DNA of 64,000 nucleotides, taken from GCA-2732755 sp965228265. Its GTDB lineage: Bacteria > Planctomycetota > Phycisphaerae > Phycisphaerales > UBA1924. The translations under genes and the position numbers were made by a program. The stretch lies in contig OZ245804.1 in NCBI GenBank assembly GCA_965228265.1, positions 1,116,001 through 1,180,000 on the forward strand, in the 5' to 3' direction. Shown piece by piece: positions 8,195-18,972 of this stretch (position 1 is the first letter of the stretch; each line of letters starts with the position of its first letter). Below the pieces are notes generated by a model, which ran no database searches, was not told the DNA's origin, and saw nothing but the letters and a program-made list of their open reading frames with translations.

Positions 8195-8231
8195 GGCCCG
8201 GATGCGCTCCTCTCTCCAGCGCGTCCGGGCC
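8195..8231 (+). terminator. Terminator-like stem (duplicated, T tract lost)
   Basis: GGCCCGG (8195-8201) pairs with CCGGGCC (8225-8231), with GCGC/GCGC pairing inside. The stem and the preceding CTCCTCTCTCCCA are near-identical to the terminator at 7211-7257, but the T run has been replaced by GTGTCATT. It sits between convergent genes and may work weakly or with Rho. Confidence 0.6.
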
Positions 8232-8238
8232 GGCCGTG

Positions 8239-9294
8239 TCATTGGAGGCCCGCTTCCTCTTCAAGCGCACGAGCCTCGTCGGTTCGGCCAGCGGCCTGAA
8301 GCGCCCGGCACATCGCTTCAAGGCGCTCGCGGGAGCGATACCTTTCGTTCGAAACGACGCGCGCCGGGGCTGCGTCGGATACCGCCTCGCCCACGGGCTC
8401 GCCCCGCAGTCGCGCAAGCCAGCGTGTGCGCATCGACTCATCGATCACCAGCCCCGCTTCGCGCAGTCGGCCGTTGGCGAGCAGGTGGTCGTACATGGGC
8501 TCGTTGCCTCTGAGCGAGTCGGGCGAATCGGCAAGACGCGACTCGGCCCAGTCGAGCACGGCCCGGTCTTCACCCAAGGCGAGCATGAGCACGACCCAGT
8601 CGCGCACGAGCGATGGGTGTGTCTGGGTGCTCGGTGCCGGGGCTCCAAGACTCTGCGCACGGGCTTCGACTTTTTCACGCGTGGCCGGGTCCTCGCAGGC
8701 TTTCTTGAGCAGCGACGGGTACCGGTCTCGCCTGAGCCAGCGGAGTGTGTCGGAAGCGTCCGGCTCGGCGGCGGATCGCTCCCAGAAGACGATCATCGCT
8801 TCGCCCGCGGGGGTGGGCTGACCTGCGAGGAGGCGGTCCATCGCTAGGTCGTGCACATCGCCGAGGGCCATGGTGCGCGGGTCGCCTTCGGGCACGAGCG
8901 AGCCGGGCTCATCGAGCCACGCCAGAACGCGATCGGGCTCCCAGAACCCGACCAGCCGGGCGGTCTCGTTTCCCGATTCGAGCCTGATCAGTGTCGGATA
9001 TCCGATGACGCCCAGCCGCTGGTCGAGATCGCGGCTCGGAGTGGTCTCGGGTCGGATAGCGACGAAGTCCTCGCGCATGACCCGCTTCAGGTCGGGGTCG
9101 GGCCAGGTGTGGGTGTCCATGTGGTGCGAGGCCGGGCAGACGGGCGAGTCGAAGTACACGAGGACGGGTCGGCCCGATCCCTCGGCCCGGGCCAGGGCCT
9201 GCTCGAGGTCGAGTTGCTGCCAGAGGTCCGGCTCGTGGGTCCAAACCCCGAGGGTCAGAGCGGCTCGCACGAGGAACCAGAGTGCATACACCAT
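8239..9294 (-). CDS. Thioredoxin-fold protein with CPAS in place of CxxC
   Basis: 351 residues. Residues 1-20 are hydrophobic (signal or anchor). Residues 25-140 form a thioredoxin-like domain of the DUF255/thioredoxin_7 kind: PVLVYFDSPVC then PASHHM, with the cis-Pro loop VIGYPTL near residue 100. The active site reads Cys53-Pro-Ala-Ser, so the resolving Cys is lost; the protein cannot do ordinary dithiol-disulfide cycling but could form mixed disulfides. The C-terminal 200 residues are helical and unassigned. AAGGAG lies 6-7 bases before the ATG, inside the loop of a hairpin that covers the start codon. Confidence 0.75.
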   Translation of the reverse strand: MVYALWFLVRAALTLGVWTHEPDLWQQLDLEQALARAEGSGRPVLVYFDSPVCPASHHMDTHTWPDPDLKRVMREDFVAIRPETTPSRDLDQRLGVIGYPTLIRLESGNETARLVGFWEPDRVLAWLDEPGSLVPEGDPRTMALGDVHDLAMDRLLAGQPTPAGEAMIVFWERSAAEPDASDTLRWLRRDRYPSLLKKACEDPATREKVEARAQSLGAPAPSTQTHPSLVRDWVVLMLALGEDRAVLDWAESRLADSPDSLRGNEPMYDHLLANGRLREAGLVIDESMRTRWLARLRGEPVGEAVSDAAPARVVSNERYRSRERLEAMCRALQAAGRTDEARALEEEAGLQ

Positions 9295-9322
9295 CGTCGT
9301 CTCCTTGTTGAAGGCGACGATG
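9292..9322 (-). promoter_or_regulatory. Hairpin enclosing the ribosome-binding site and start codon
   Basis: CATCGTCG (9292-9299) and CGACGATG (9315-9322) are perfect inverted repeats. In the mRNA of the minus-strand thioredoxin-like gene, the 3' arm contains the ATG and the 15-base loop contains AAGGAG. This could limit translation initiation. Confidence 0.4.
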
Positions 9323-9401
9323 CGCGACCGTGGCCCGGCTGTCGGGCTCCTAGACTCTGGCCCATCAATTCACCGAAATCAGGCGACGAGAGAGGCCAAC
9401 C

Positions 9402-11126
9402 GTGGAAGATCAGCAGCAGACCAACCAGACCAAGTCCATGGACGACATCATGGCCCTCTGCAAACGCAGAGGGTTCATCTACCAGGCCTCAGAGATCTAC
9501 GGCGGGATCAACGGCTTCTGGGACTACGGCCCGCTGGGCGCCCAGCTCAAGAAGAACCTCCGCGACGCCTGGTGGCAGGACGTCGTCATGAACCCCTGCG
9601 TGGGTCAGCCCGGCCCGGACGGCCAGCCCGTCGAGATCGTGCCGGTGGATACGTGCATCATCCAGAACCCAAAGGTCTGGGAGGCGTCGGGGCACGTGGG
9701 CGGGTTCAACGACCCGATGGTCGACGACAAGGAGACCAAGCAGCGTTTCCGAGCGGATCATCTCTTCGGTTTGTTCATCTACGAGGCCGAGGGGGGCAAG
9801 GCGGACCCCTACCGCGACGTGCACACACGCGCGGCGGAGGTGCTGAGCTTTCTCCCGGTGATCACGATGGTGGGCGGCTCGGTGGGCGAGGCGAGCGACG
9901 CGTTCGCTAAAGAGCAGAAGAAGATGCTCAAGGCCGCCAATCTGAAGCTCGCTGAAGAGGTGCGCGAGGGCGAGCGCGAGTTCGTCGTGCTCGAGGACAA
10001 GAACGGCTCGCGGTTCTTCGGGATCATCGCCGAGGTGGGCGTGAACCGGCTCCGGGATCACCACGAAGAGATCCCCTCGCCCTTCTCGCACAAGGCGGGC
10101 TCACTCACGGCTCCTCGCGACTTCAACCTCATGTTCAAAACCTTCGTCGGCGCGACCTCGGCGCAGACCGACGAGAACGCGGCTTACCTCCGCCCCGAGA
10201 CGGCGCAGGGCATCTTCATCAACTTCAAGAACGTCGTGGACACGACGCGCGTCTCGGTCCCCTTCGGCATCGCGCAGACGGGCAAGGCGTTCCGGAACGA
10301 GGTGACGCCCCGGAACTTCACGTTCCGCAGCCGCGAATTCGAGCAGATGGAAATCGAGTTCTTCTGCCACGCCGACGACGCGAAATCGTGGTTCACGTTC
10401 TGGCGCGACTGGCGCTACCAGTGGTGGCAGGAGATCGGCTTGGCGGGCGACAACCTGATCCTGCGCAACCACGACTCGGACGAGCTGGCGCACTACGCCA
10501 AGGAGGGCGAGGGCACGAGCGACATCGAGTACCGCTTCCCCTTTACCGCGCCGGGCTATGGCGAGCTCGAGGGCATCGCCCACCGCGGCAACTTCGACCT
10601 CACCCAGCACGAGACGCACTCGAAGAAGAAGATGCAGTACTTCGATACCACGCGGGGTGAACTGGCGCCAAACGGTCAGCCCAAGGGCGAGTGGTATTCG
10701 CCGCACTGCATCGAGCCGTCGGCGGGCCTTGATCGCGGCGTGCTTGCGATCATCTGCGAGGCGTACACACCCGATGAGAGCCGCGCGAGCAAGGTGTTCA
10801 TGAAGTTCCACCCGCGGATCGCCCCGATCAAGGCGGCCGTCTTCCCGCTCGTGAATAAGGATGGCATGCCCGAGAAGGCGGGCGAGCTGTACAGGCAGCT
10901 CGTCAAGAAATTCGGGCACCTGGGCGCGATCGAGACCGACGCGAAGCAGTCGATCGGCAAGCGTTATGCCCGGATGGACGAGGCCGGCTGCCCGATTTGC
11001 TTCACGATCGATGGCGACACGCTGAGCGACGGCACGGTGACGGTGCGCGATCGCGACACGGCCGAGCAGAAACGGATCCCCATGACCGAAGCTTCGGGCT
11101 ACCTGGCGAACGTGCTGGGGATGTAA
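9402..11126 (+). CDS. glyQS: Glycine--tRNA ligase, alpha2 type
   Basis: 574 residues with GTG start; charges tRNA-Gly in the cytoplasm. Seen: the N-terminal MDDIMALCKRRGFIYQASEI block, GFWDYGPLG, class II motif 2 (FRNEVTPRNFTFRSREFEQM, residues about 298-317), motif 3 (SAGLDRGVLAIICEAY), and the C-terminal anticodon-binding domain (FHPRIAPIKAAVFPLV). It is the homodimeric single-chain form, not the bacterial alpha/beta GlyQ+GlyS form. It is longer than the usual 460-510 residues because of an insert around residues 130-230 (VHTRAAEVLSFLP to EVGVNRLRDH). A purine-rich GAGAGAGG precedes the start; Met at 9438 is a possible alternative. Confidence 0.95.
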   Translation: MEDQQQTNQTKSMDDIMALCKRRGFIYQASEIYGGINGFWDYGPLGAQLKKNLRDAWWQDVVMNPCVGQPGPDGQPVEIVPVDTCIIQNPKVWEASGHVGGFNDPMVDDKETKQRFRADHLFGLFIYEAEGGKADPYRDVHTRAAEVLSFLPVITMVGGSVGEASDAFAKEQKKMLKAANLKLAEEVREGEREFVVLEDKNGSRFFGIIAEVGVNRLRDHHEEIPSPFSHKAGSLTAPRDFNLMFKTFVGATSAQTDENAAYLRPETAQGIFINFKNVVDTTRVSVPFGIAQTGKAFRNEVTPRNFTFRSREFEQMEIEFFCHADDAKSWFTFWRDWRYQWWQEIGLAGDNLILRNHDSDELAHYAKEGEGTSDIEYRFPFTAPGYGELEGIAHRGNFDLTQHETHSKKKMQYFDTTRGELAPNGQPKGEWYSPHCIEPSAGLDRGVLAIICEAYTPDESRASKVFMKFHPRIAPIKAAVFPLVNKDGMPEKAGELYRQLVKKFGHLGAIETDAKQSIGKRYARMDEAGCPICFTIDGDTLSDGTVTVRDRDTAEQKRIPMTEASGYLANVLGM

Positions 11127-11392
11127 GCCTGGGCTCGCCTTCATAAGAATGATTCGAAACACGGCCGACCCGGTCGTGGCTCCGTCATGATGGAGTCGCG
11201 GTGCGGATCTGCCTGCGCCGGGATGTGGCGTGCGCCGGGCACCGAGATCGGGGCACCCGCGCGGCTGTGGATCGACTCTGCAACTATCTTGCCGGCGAAC
11301 TGAAAGCCAATGCGGGGAAATCCGTAACAAGGCACCCATATCGGCGTCTATGTTCACGGCGGCGGCGAATCGCAAGGCGGGGGTACTCGGTT
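11127..11392. other. Intergenic region without a recognised gene
   Basis: 266 bases between glyQS and the efflux operon. It holds short imperfect inverted repeats (for example GGCTCCGTCATGATGGAGTC near 11176) but no clear terminator, no tRNA and no SD-led small frame. It presumably carries the promoter of the efflux operon. Confidence 0.4.
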
Positions 11393-12709
11393 ATGAAGAA
11401 GGTCATCCTGGCCCTGCTGACGGTCATCGTCCTGTTTGTGGTGGTGGCGCTGGTCGCGGGCCCGCTCGTGGCCCAGTCTGATTTCGTCAAAGAGATCCGG
11501 GCCAAGAACAGGGACAACCGGACGAAGGTGCTCGTGGAGGTGCTTCAGCGCGGCGACCTGACCCGCACGATCAACGCGCCGGGCACGATCGAGCCGGAGA
11601 GCATGGTTGACATCAGTGCCCAGGTCTCGGCGCGCATCATCGCTCTGCCCTTCGATGAGGGCGACGAGGTGCGCGAGGGAGACGTGATTGTGCGTCTCGA
11701 TGACCGCGATCTGGCGGCGGCTCTCGACGCGGCCCGTGCGCGGGCCAGGGCCGAGGAAGCGCGTCTGACCGGAGCCGAGGCGGACCTAGCCGAGGCCCGG
11801 GCCGAGCTCACGCGTCAGCAGGGGCTCTACGAGACCAAGGATGTCTCGCTCGCGGCGCTCGAGGCGGCTGAGGCAAGGTACAAACGAGCCGAGAGCAACC
11901 TGACACAGATCTTCGAATCGATCGAGATCGCCAAGGCCCAGATCCGCCAGGCGGAGAAGGACCTCGACAACACCGTCATCACCAGCCCGATCGACGGCGT
12001 GGTCACGGCACTCAACGCCGATGTGGGCGAGCTCGTCGTGATCGGCACGCTCAACAACCCCGGCTCGATCATCATGCAGATCGCCGACCTGTCGAAGATC
12101 CTCGTCCGTGCGCGCGTCGATGAGAGCAACGTCTCGCTCGTGTCACAGGGCCAGGACGCGACGGTCTATCTGAACGCCTACCCGGACAAGCAGTTCAAGG
12201 GCAGCGTGCGGTTCATGAAGCTGCAGCGTGAGATCTGGCGTGACGGCTCGGGCTACGTCGAGGCGGAGGTGATGCTGGAGGATCTCAACGGCGAGCGTCT
12301 GTACAACGGCTTGACCTCGAACGTGGACATCAGCGTGCAGACGCTGGAGGACGTGCTGAAGGTGCCCAGTCAGGCCGTGCTCGATCGGCGGATCGAAGAC
12401 CTGCCCGACGAGGTCGTGCGCGACAACCCGCAGGTGGATCTGGCCAAGACGTTCACGCGCGTGGTGTACGTGTACGAGGACGGCAAGGCGATCGCCAAGC
12501 CCGTGCGCATCGGCTCGAGCGATCTGACCGACACGGTTGTGCTCGCGGGGCTCGGCGAGGGCGAGAAGGTGATCGTCGGCCCGTTCAGCGTGCTGCGCGA
12601 GCTCAAGCACGATCAGGCCGTCGTCGACCGCGCCGAGGTGCCCGACGACGAGAAGGAAGATGGTTCCGACGGCTTAGACGCTGCCGACGAAGTGCAGGGT
12701 GACGCGTGA
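11393..12709 (+). CDS. Efflux periplasmic adaptor (HlyD/MacA-like)
   Basis: 438 residues from the ATG at 11393, preceded by GGCGGGGG. One N-terminal membrane helix (residues 3-24). Then a lipoyl/barrel-sandwich half-motif (GTIEPESMVDISAQVSARI), a long coiled coil (about 105-190, LDAARARARAEEARLTGAEA onward), the second half-motif (VITSPIDGVVTALNADVGE) and beta-barrel and membrane-proximal domains. The last 25 residues are acidic. It bridges the inner-membrane ABC transporter and the outer-membrane TolC-like protein encoded next. It is the first gene of a four-gene operon with 4-bp overlaps. Confidence 0.92.
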   Translation: MKKVILALLTVIVLFVVVALVAGPLVAQSDFVKEIRAKNRDNRTKVLVEVLQRGDLTRTINAPGTIEPESMVDISAQVSARIIALPFDEGDEVREGDVIVRLDDRDLAAALDAARARARAEEARLTGAEADLAEARAELTRQQGLYETKDVSLAALEAAEARYKRAESNLTQIFESIEIAKAQIRQAEKDLDNTVITSPIDGVVTALNADVGELVVIGTLNNPGSIIMQIADLSKILVRARVDESNVSLVSQGQDATVYLNAYPDKQFKGSVRFMKLQREIWRDGSGYVEAEVMLEDLNGERLYNGLTSNVDISVQTLEDVLKVPSQAVLDRRIEDLPDEVVRDNPQVDLAKTFTRVVYVYEDGKAIAKPVRIGSSDLTDTVVLAGLGEGEKVIVGPFSVLRELKHDQAVVDRAEVPDDEKEDGSDGLDAADEVQGDA

Positions 12710-13472
12710 GCATCGAGATCCGTGATCTCGAGAAGGTGTACCGCCTCGGCACCGAGAAGGGCCGGGCGATCGAGGTCCGCGCGCTCGACGGCGTGTCGCT
12801 CCGCATCGAGCCCAACGAGTACGTCGCCATCATGGGCACATCGGGCTCGGGCAAGAGCACGCTCATGAACATCCTGGGCTGCCTCGACAAGCCCACAGCG
12901 GGCGAGTACCTGCTGTCGGGCATCCCGGTCCACAAGATGAGCACCTCCGCGCTGGCCCGCGTGCGCAACGAGCAGATCGGGTTTGTCTTCCAGAGCTTCG
13001 AGCTGCTCTCGCGACAGACTGCTCTCAAGAACGTCACGCTGCCGATGGTCTATTCGCGCCGGTACTGGCTGGGTGCCCGCAAGCGCGCCAAGGAAGCGCT
13101 CGAGCGCGTGGGTCTGGGGGATCGGCTGCACCACAGGCCCAACCAGCTCTCGGGCGGGCAGCGCCAGCGCGTCGCGGTCGCGCGGGCGCTGGTGAACAAG
13201 CCCAGCATCCTGCTCGCCGACGAGCCGACGGGCAACCTCGACTCGGCGACGACGAACGAGATCATCGCGCTCTTCGAGGAATTGCACACCTCGGGGCAGA
13301 CGATCGTCATCGTGACGCACGAGGAAGAGGTCGCCGGGCACGCCAAGCGGATCGTTCGGCTGCGCGACGGCAAGGTTCTGAGCGATTACCCGACCGAACG
13401 CGACCCGGTGCACCAGGAATTCCTGCGGGCCAAGGCTGCCACGGCTCAGCGGATGGCCGAGGCGGTGCAGGC

Positions 13473-13476
<4 letters not shown>
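12706..13476 (+). CDS. ABC transporter ATPase (MacB/LolD-like)
   Basis: 256 residues. It powers the MacB-type exporter from the cytoplasm. Walker A GTSGSGKST, Q-loop FVFQSFELL, signature LSGGQRQRVAVARAL, Walker B SILLADEPTGNLDS and the H-loop IVTHEEEVA are all present. In E. coli MacB this domain is fused to the permease; here the two are separate. The GTG start overlaps the adaptor stop by 4 bp (GTGA), and its own stop overlaps the permease ATG (ATGA). Confidence 0.95.
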
Positions 13477-14732
<1,256 letters not shown>

Positions 14733-14755
14733 TTCTGTTTCTTTCCGGGGGCTCC

Positions 14756-16444
14756 ATGAACAGACACGCCTTGCCACTCGCGACGCTCTCGCTTGCGTGC
14801 ACCAGTCTCTGCCTCGTCGGTTGCTCGGCGAATCTCTTTGCGCCGGTCGAGTCGGATCTCGGCGATCGGTTGTCCGTCGAGCGGACGCGCGACGTCGGTT
14901 CGCTCGATCTTGCGGGCTTTGTCGCCGAGGTGCAGCCCTCGCCCGAGGTGAAGGACCTTGGCCCGAGGCCCTCGCCCTTCGACGGGCTCGCCGAGCTGCC
15001 ACTGACGATCGAGGAAGCGCGGGCGGCGACGCTGGCCAACAACCTGGATCTCAAGGTCGCGCTCGTGGACCCTTCGATCGAGAGTCAGAGCGTGAGCGAG
15101 GCCGAGGCCGCGTTCAATTCCGCGTTCACGCTCCGGGGGCTGTGGGCGCAGACGGACACACCCACGAGCTCGTCGCTCAACGACGCGCAGGCCGAGCAGC
15201 AGAGTCTGACGCCGGGCGTGCGCATCCCGCTCATGACGGGCGGGTCGGCGAACATCTCGCTGCCGATGCGTCGCACCGAGACGAACAACAGCTTCTCCAC
15301 GCTCAACCCCGCGTACACGAGCGATCTGCAGTTCAGTCTGAGCCAGCCCCTGCTCCGCGGCGCGGGTCGGCGATCGACGACGCACGCGCTGCGTGTGGCC
15401 GGGATCAACCAGGACATCGCCGAGACGCGCACCAAGGCGACGGTGATCGCGCAGCTCGCGGCCGCCGAGCGTGCGTACTGGCTGCTCTATGCCGCGAGAC
15501 AGGAGCTCGAGCTCCGCCAGGAAGAGTTCGAGGTTGCGCGCGAGGTGCTCGCGCAGGCGCAGCGTCTGCTCGACGCGGGCTCGGTCGCCGAGATCGAGGT
15601 CATCCGCGCCGAGTCCGGTGTCGCCGACCGTCTGGACGCGATCCTCCGCGCCGAACAGGCTGTGCTTCTCCAGCAGCGCACGCTCAAGCGCGTGATGAAC
15701 ATCGAGGGGCTGGGCGTCGGCTCGGAGACCGTGATCGTCCCCGCCAGCCCGCCCGACCCGGTGATGTACGAGGTCGACGCAGCCGAGCTTGCCGACCTTG
15801 CCATCGCCTCGCGGATGGACCTGCTCGCGCTCGAGCTGCAGCTGCTCGCTGATGCCAGCCAGATCGATTTCGATCGCAACCAGACGCTGCCCGTGCTGAA
15901 TCTCGATGCGTCGTACACGATCAACGGCCTTGGCGGGAATCTCCGCGATTCGGCGAGCATCGCGGCCCAGAACGAGTTCGAGGACTGGTCGATCGGGTTC
16001 ACGGGTGAGATCCCGATTGGAAATCAGGCCGCCGAGAGTCGGCTCCGCCGATCGGTGCTCGCGCGGATTCAGCGGATCGCCGACAAGGCCAGCCGCGAGC
16101 AGACCATCCGCCAGGAGGTCTTCGACGCGACGGACCGACTGCGCGCCGACTGGCAGCGGATTTTGGCCTCTCAGCAGGCGGTGATCCTCAACACCCGGAC
16201 GCTGGAGGCCGAGCGTCGCCAATTCGAGCTGGGCAGCTCGACATCGACCGACGTGCTCGATGCCGCCAGTCGTCTTGTGAGCGCCAGGTCCGACGAGATC
16301 CGCGCGGTGGTGGATTACCAGATTGCCCAGCTCAACCTCGCCGAGTCGACGGGGATGGTGCTCGGGGCCGCCAAAGTCCGCTGGGAGCCCTATGACGCCC
16401 AGAATGAGGAGGTCCGGTCGCTCGAGCGGGGTCGGCTCTGGTGA
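14756..16444 (+). CDS. TolC-like outer-membrane efflux lipoprotein
   Basis: 562 residues from the ATG at 14756. The signal peptide ends in the lipobox LVGC (Cys about residue 23), so it is a lipoprotein like OprM/NodT members. Two outer-membrane efflux repeats follow, each with long helices: residues about 85-310 (LPLTIEEARAATLANNLDLK; ALRVAGINQDIAETR) and 340-540 (RLRADWQRILASQQAVILN). It completes the tripartite pump encoded by the three genes before it. A strong terminator follows at 16537-16575. Confidence 0.9.
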   Translation: MNRHALPLATLSLACTSLCLVGCSANLFAPVESDLGDRLSVERTRDVGSLDLAGFVAEVQPSPEVKDLGPRPSPFDGLAELPLTIEEARAATLANNLDLKVALVDPSIESQSVSEAEAAFNSAFTLRGLWAQTDTPTSSSLNDAQAEQQSLTPGVRIPLMTGGSANISLPMRRTETNNSFSTLNPAYTSDLQFSLSQPLLRGAGRRSTTHALRVAGINQDIAETRTKATVIAQLAAAERAYWLLYAARQELELRQEEFEVAREVLAQAQRLLDAGSVAEIEVIRAESGVADRLDAILRAEQAVLLQQRTLKRVMNIEGLGVGSETVIVPASPPDPVMYEVDAAELADLAIASRMDLLALELQLLADASQIDFDRNQTLPVLNLDASYTINGLGGNLRDSASIAAQNEFEDWSIGFTGEIPIGNQAAESRLRRSVLARIQRIADKASREQTIRQEVFDATDRLRADWQRILASQQAVILNTRTLEAERRQFELGSSTSTDVLDAASRLVSARSDEIRAVVDYQIAQLNLAESTGMVLGAAKVRWEPYDAQNEEVRSLERGRLW

Positions 16445-16536
16445 GGGTCCGGGAGGGGGTCTGAAAAAACTTGCAACATCCGCGGAACCAGAAGAGGGCT
16501 CCGGTGTCTTACACGGGAGACTCACTCCTCTTCTTC

Positions 16537-16575
16537 GTCCCGGGTGCTTCGGCGAGCCCCGGGGCGGCTTTTTTT
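16537..16575 (+). terminator. Rho-independent terminator of the efflux operon
   Basis: GTCCCGGG (16537-16544) pairs with CCCGGGGC (16558-16565), one G-U pair, then GGC and seven T (16569-16575). It lies 93 bases after the TolC-like stop and just before the end of the convergent metal ATPase gene. Confidence 0.85.
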
Positions 16576-16578
16576 GAA

Positions 16579-18915
16579 TCAGTCCAATGGCCGAGGCTTC
16601 CACGCCAGAAGCCGGAGCGCGTTGAGCACCACGACCACCGTCGAGCCCTCGTGCAGCAGGACCGCCACCCCTAAATGGGCGAATCCGAGCGCCCCGAGCG
16701 GGGCGACGATCAGGATCACCCCGAGCGCGATGACGAGATTCTGCGTCACGATCTGTCGCGCCCGGCGGGCCAGGAGCACCGCGTCGGCCAGTCGCGTCAG
16801 GTCCGTGCCCATGAGCGCGATGTCGGCTGTCTCGAGCGCCACGTCCGTGCCCGCGGCTCCCATCGCGACGCCCAGATCCGCCCGCGCCAGGGCCGGCGCG
16901 TCGTTCACGCCGTCGCCCACCATCACCACGCCCTGCGCGTCCTGGCGCAGCCGGTCGATCTCGGTGAGCTTCTGATCGGGCAGCAGGTCCGCGTGGATGT
17001 CCGTGATCCCGAGCTGCCCGGCCACGCCTCTGGCGGCCGCTTCGTGATCGCCCGTGAGCAGCGATACCGACTTCACCCCGACCGACTGGAGCCGGCGCAC
17101 CGCCTCGGCGCTCGAGGCTCGCACCTCGTCGGCGATCTCGATGAACCCGATCGCGCGATCGTCGCGGACCACCCACACCACGGTCGAGCCGGTCTCCGAG
17201 GCGCCGATCGCGGCCTGCTCGAGCGCGGCCTCGGCCGGCGCGTCCTGACGCTTGCCGACCCGCACAACACGGCCTTCGACCTCCGCCTGCGCGCCCACGG
17301 CGACAATCTGACGCGGGTTCTCGATCGCCGGGAGCGTGATCTCTTCAAGCTCGGCCGCCCGGACGATCGCCTCGGCGAGCGGGTGCGTCGCCTGCGACTC
17401 GACCGCAGCCGCGATTCGCAGCACCTCGCGCTCGTCACCGCCCGGAACCGCGTGCGCTGCGCGCACAAGGGGTTTACCCATGGTCAGTGTGCCGGTCTTG
17501 TCGAATGCGTAGACATCCGCCTTGGCGAGTGTTTCGAGGTGGGCGCCGCCCTTGATCAAGACGCCCAGGCGAGCCGATCGCGCCATGGCGCAGAGCATCG
17601 CCGCGGGCGTTCCGATCGCCAGCGCGCAGGGCGAGCCTGCGACGAGGAAGGCCATCGAGCGGTAGAAGGAGTCGCCCCAGCTAAGCCACCCCGCAATCGC
17701 GGGCACCACGGCCAGGACGGGTGTGATCGCCAGGACAGCGGGGACGTAGTACCGCTCGATTTTCGCGGTGAACTGTTCCGTTGGTGATTTCTCGGCCTGC
17801 GCATCCTCGACCAGGCGCATGACCTTGGCGATCGTGCTCTCGCCGGCGGGCTTGGTGGTGCGCACGACCAGCGGCCGGTCGCCGTTGATCGAGCCGGCGA
17901 GCACGGTGTCGCCCGCGCCGAGATCGACGGGCACGGGCTCGCCGGTGACGGGCGACTGATCGACGGGCGATGAGCCGTGGACGATGACGCCGTCGAGCGC
18001 GACGCGTTCGAAGGGTCGCAAAGAGACATGCGCCCCGACCTCGACATCCTCGAGCTTGAGCGTCTGCTCGTGCCCCTCGTCATCGATCACGCGAGCCGAC
18101 TCGGGGGTGAGCTCGGCCAGCGCGCTGACGGCTCTCTTGGCTCGACCCAGCGCCATGTGCTCGCCCGCCGCGCCGAGCCCGAAGAGAAAGAGCAGGAACG
18201 CGCCCTCTTCGTACTTACCGAGCGATGCGGCACCGATGGCCGCGACGAACATCAGGACGTCCACGTTCACGCGGAAGTTCCTGAGTTCCTCGATCGCCTC
18301 GGGGAAGGTTTCCGTGCTCGCCAGGATCGCGCACAGCGCAAGCAGCGTGATGCGGACCCACTCGGGCCCGCCCGCCAGATGCACGCCGAGCCCGCTGACC
18401 AGCAGCACGCCCGCGATCGAGGTGAGCAGGAGATCCCGCTGGCTTACGATGGCCCGCAGCGCGGACTCGGCGAGCGAGAGCCCTCGTTGCAGCTTGCCCA
18501 TGAGGACCGATGGCCCGCCCTCGGGCTCGATCCGCGCGTCCTCCAGGCTCAGGCGGAACCCCGTGCCAGCAAGGGCGCTGGTGGTTTCGTGCAGGGGGCA
18601 GTAGCCGCGCGCAAAGTTCAGGCGCAGCTCGCGCGAGTCGAGCTGCGCGTGCGCGTCGATCCCTTTGCCGTGGAGCCTGCGGTTGATGCGTCTCACGCCC
18701 GCCTGGTTTCTGAGGTTGGTGATCGGCACGACGAGCGTGAGGCGATCGGCGTCCTCCAGATCCTGCCCGAGCTCGGCCTCGCTGCGCTTCTCGATCCAGC
18801 GCATCACGCAGCTCTCGCACTGCGTCGATTCCGGTGCGCACCCGTCGGGCAGGCGCACCCGCAGCACGGGGAGGCTGAGCGTTTGGTCGGGTTGCGTCGG
18901 CGGGATCGTGGACAT
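16579..18915 (-). CDS. P1B-4-like heavy-metal-transporting ATPase
   Basis: 778 residues from the ATG at 18915 (a TTG-started frame begins 27 bases earlier). It exports divalent metal using ATP. Phosphorylation site Asp472 in DKTGTLT, actuator TGEP, hinge GDGVND, and the membrane metal motif SPC (428-430) together with HEGST...N...RLL near the C-terminus define the P1B-4 group (Co/Zn/Fe-type exporters) rather than CPC copper pumps. The roughly 150-residue N-terminus has no CxxC HMA motif; it carries Cys26, Cys33 and Cys36 (CAPESTQCESC) and GYCPLH, possible metal ligands. The exact metal cannot be told from sequence. Confidence 0.9.
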   Translation of the reverse strand: MSTIPPTQPDQTLSLPVLRVRLPDGCAPESTQCESCVMRWIEKRSEAELGQDLEDADRLTLVVPITNLRNQAGVRRINRRLHGKGIDAHAQLDSRELRLNFARGYCPLHETTSALAGTGFRLSLEDARIEPEGGPSVLMGKLQRGLSLAESALRAIVSQRDLLLTSIAGVLLVSGLGVHLAGGPEWVRITLLALCAILASTETFPEAIEELRNFRVNVDVLMFVAAIGAASLGKYEEGAFLLFLFGLGAAGEHMALGRAKRAVSALAELTPESARVIDDEGHEQTLKLEDVEVGAHVSLRPFERVALDGVIVHGSSPVDQSPVTGEPVPVDLGAGDTVLAGSINGDRPLVVRTTKPAGESTIAKVMRLVEDAQAEKSPTEQFTAKIERYYVPAVLAITPVLAVVPAIAGWLSWGDSFYRSMAFLVAGSPCALAIGTPAAMLCAMARSARLGVLIKGGAHLETLAKADVYAFDKTGTLTMGKPLVRAAHAVPGGDEREVLRIAAAVESQATHPLAEAIVRAAELEEITLPAIENPRQIVAVGAQAEVEGRVVRVGKRQDAPAEAALEQAAIGASETGSTVVWVVRDDRAIGFIEIADEVRASSAEAVRRLQSVGVKSVSLLTGDHEAAARGVAGQLGITDIHADLLPDQKLTEIDRLRQDAQGVVMVGDGVNDAPALARADLGVAMGAAGTDVALETADIALMGTDLTRLADAVLLARRARQIVTQNLVIALGVILIVAPLGALGFAHLGVAVLLHEGSTVVVVLNALRLLAWKPRPLD

Positions 18916-18972
18916 GCGGGGCTCGGTGCATGGTAATTGCAAGCCGGGGCCCCGGCGATCCGGCGGCGGGAA

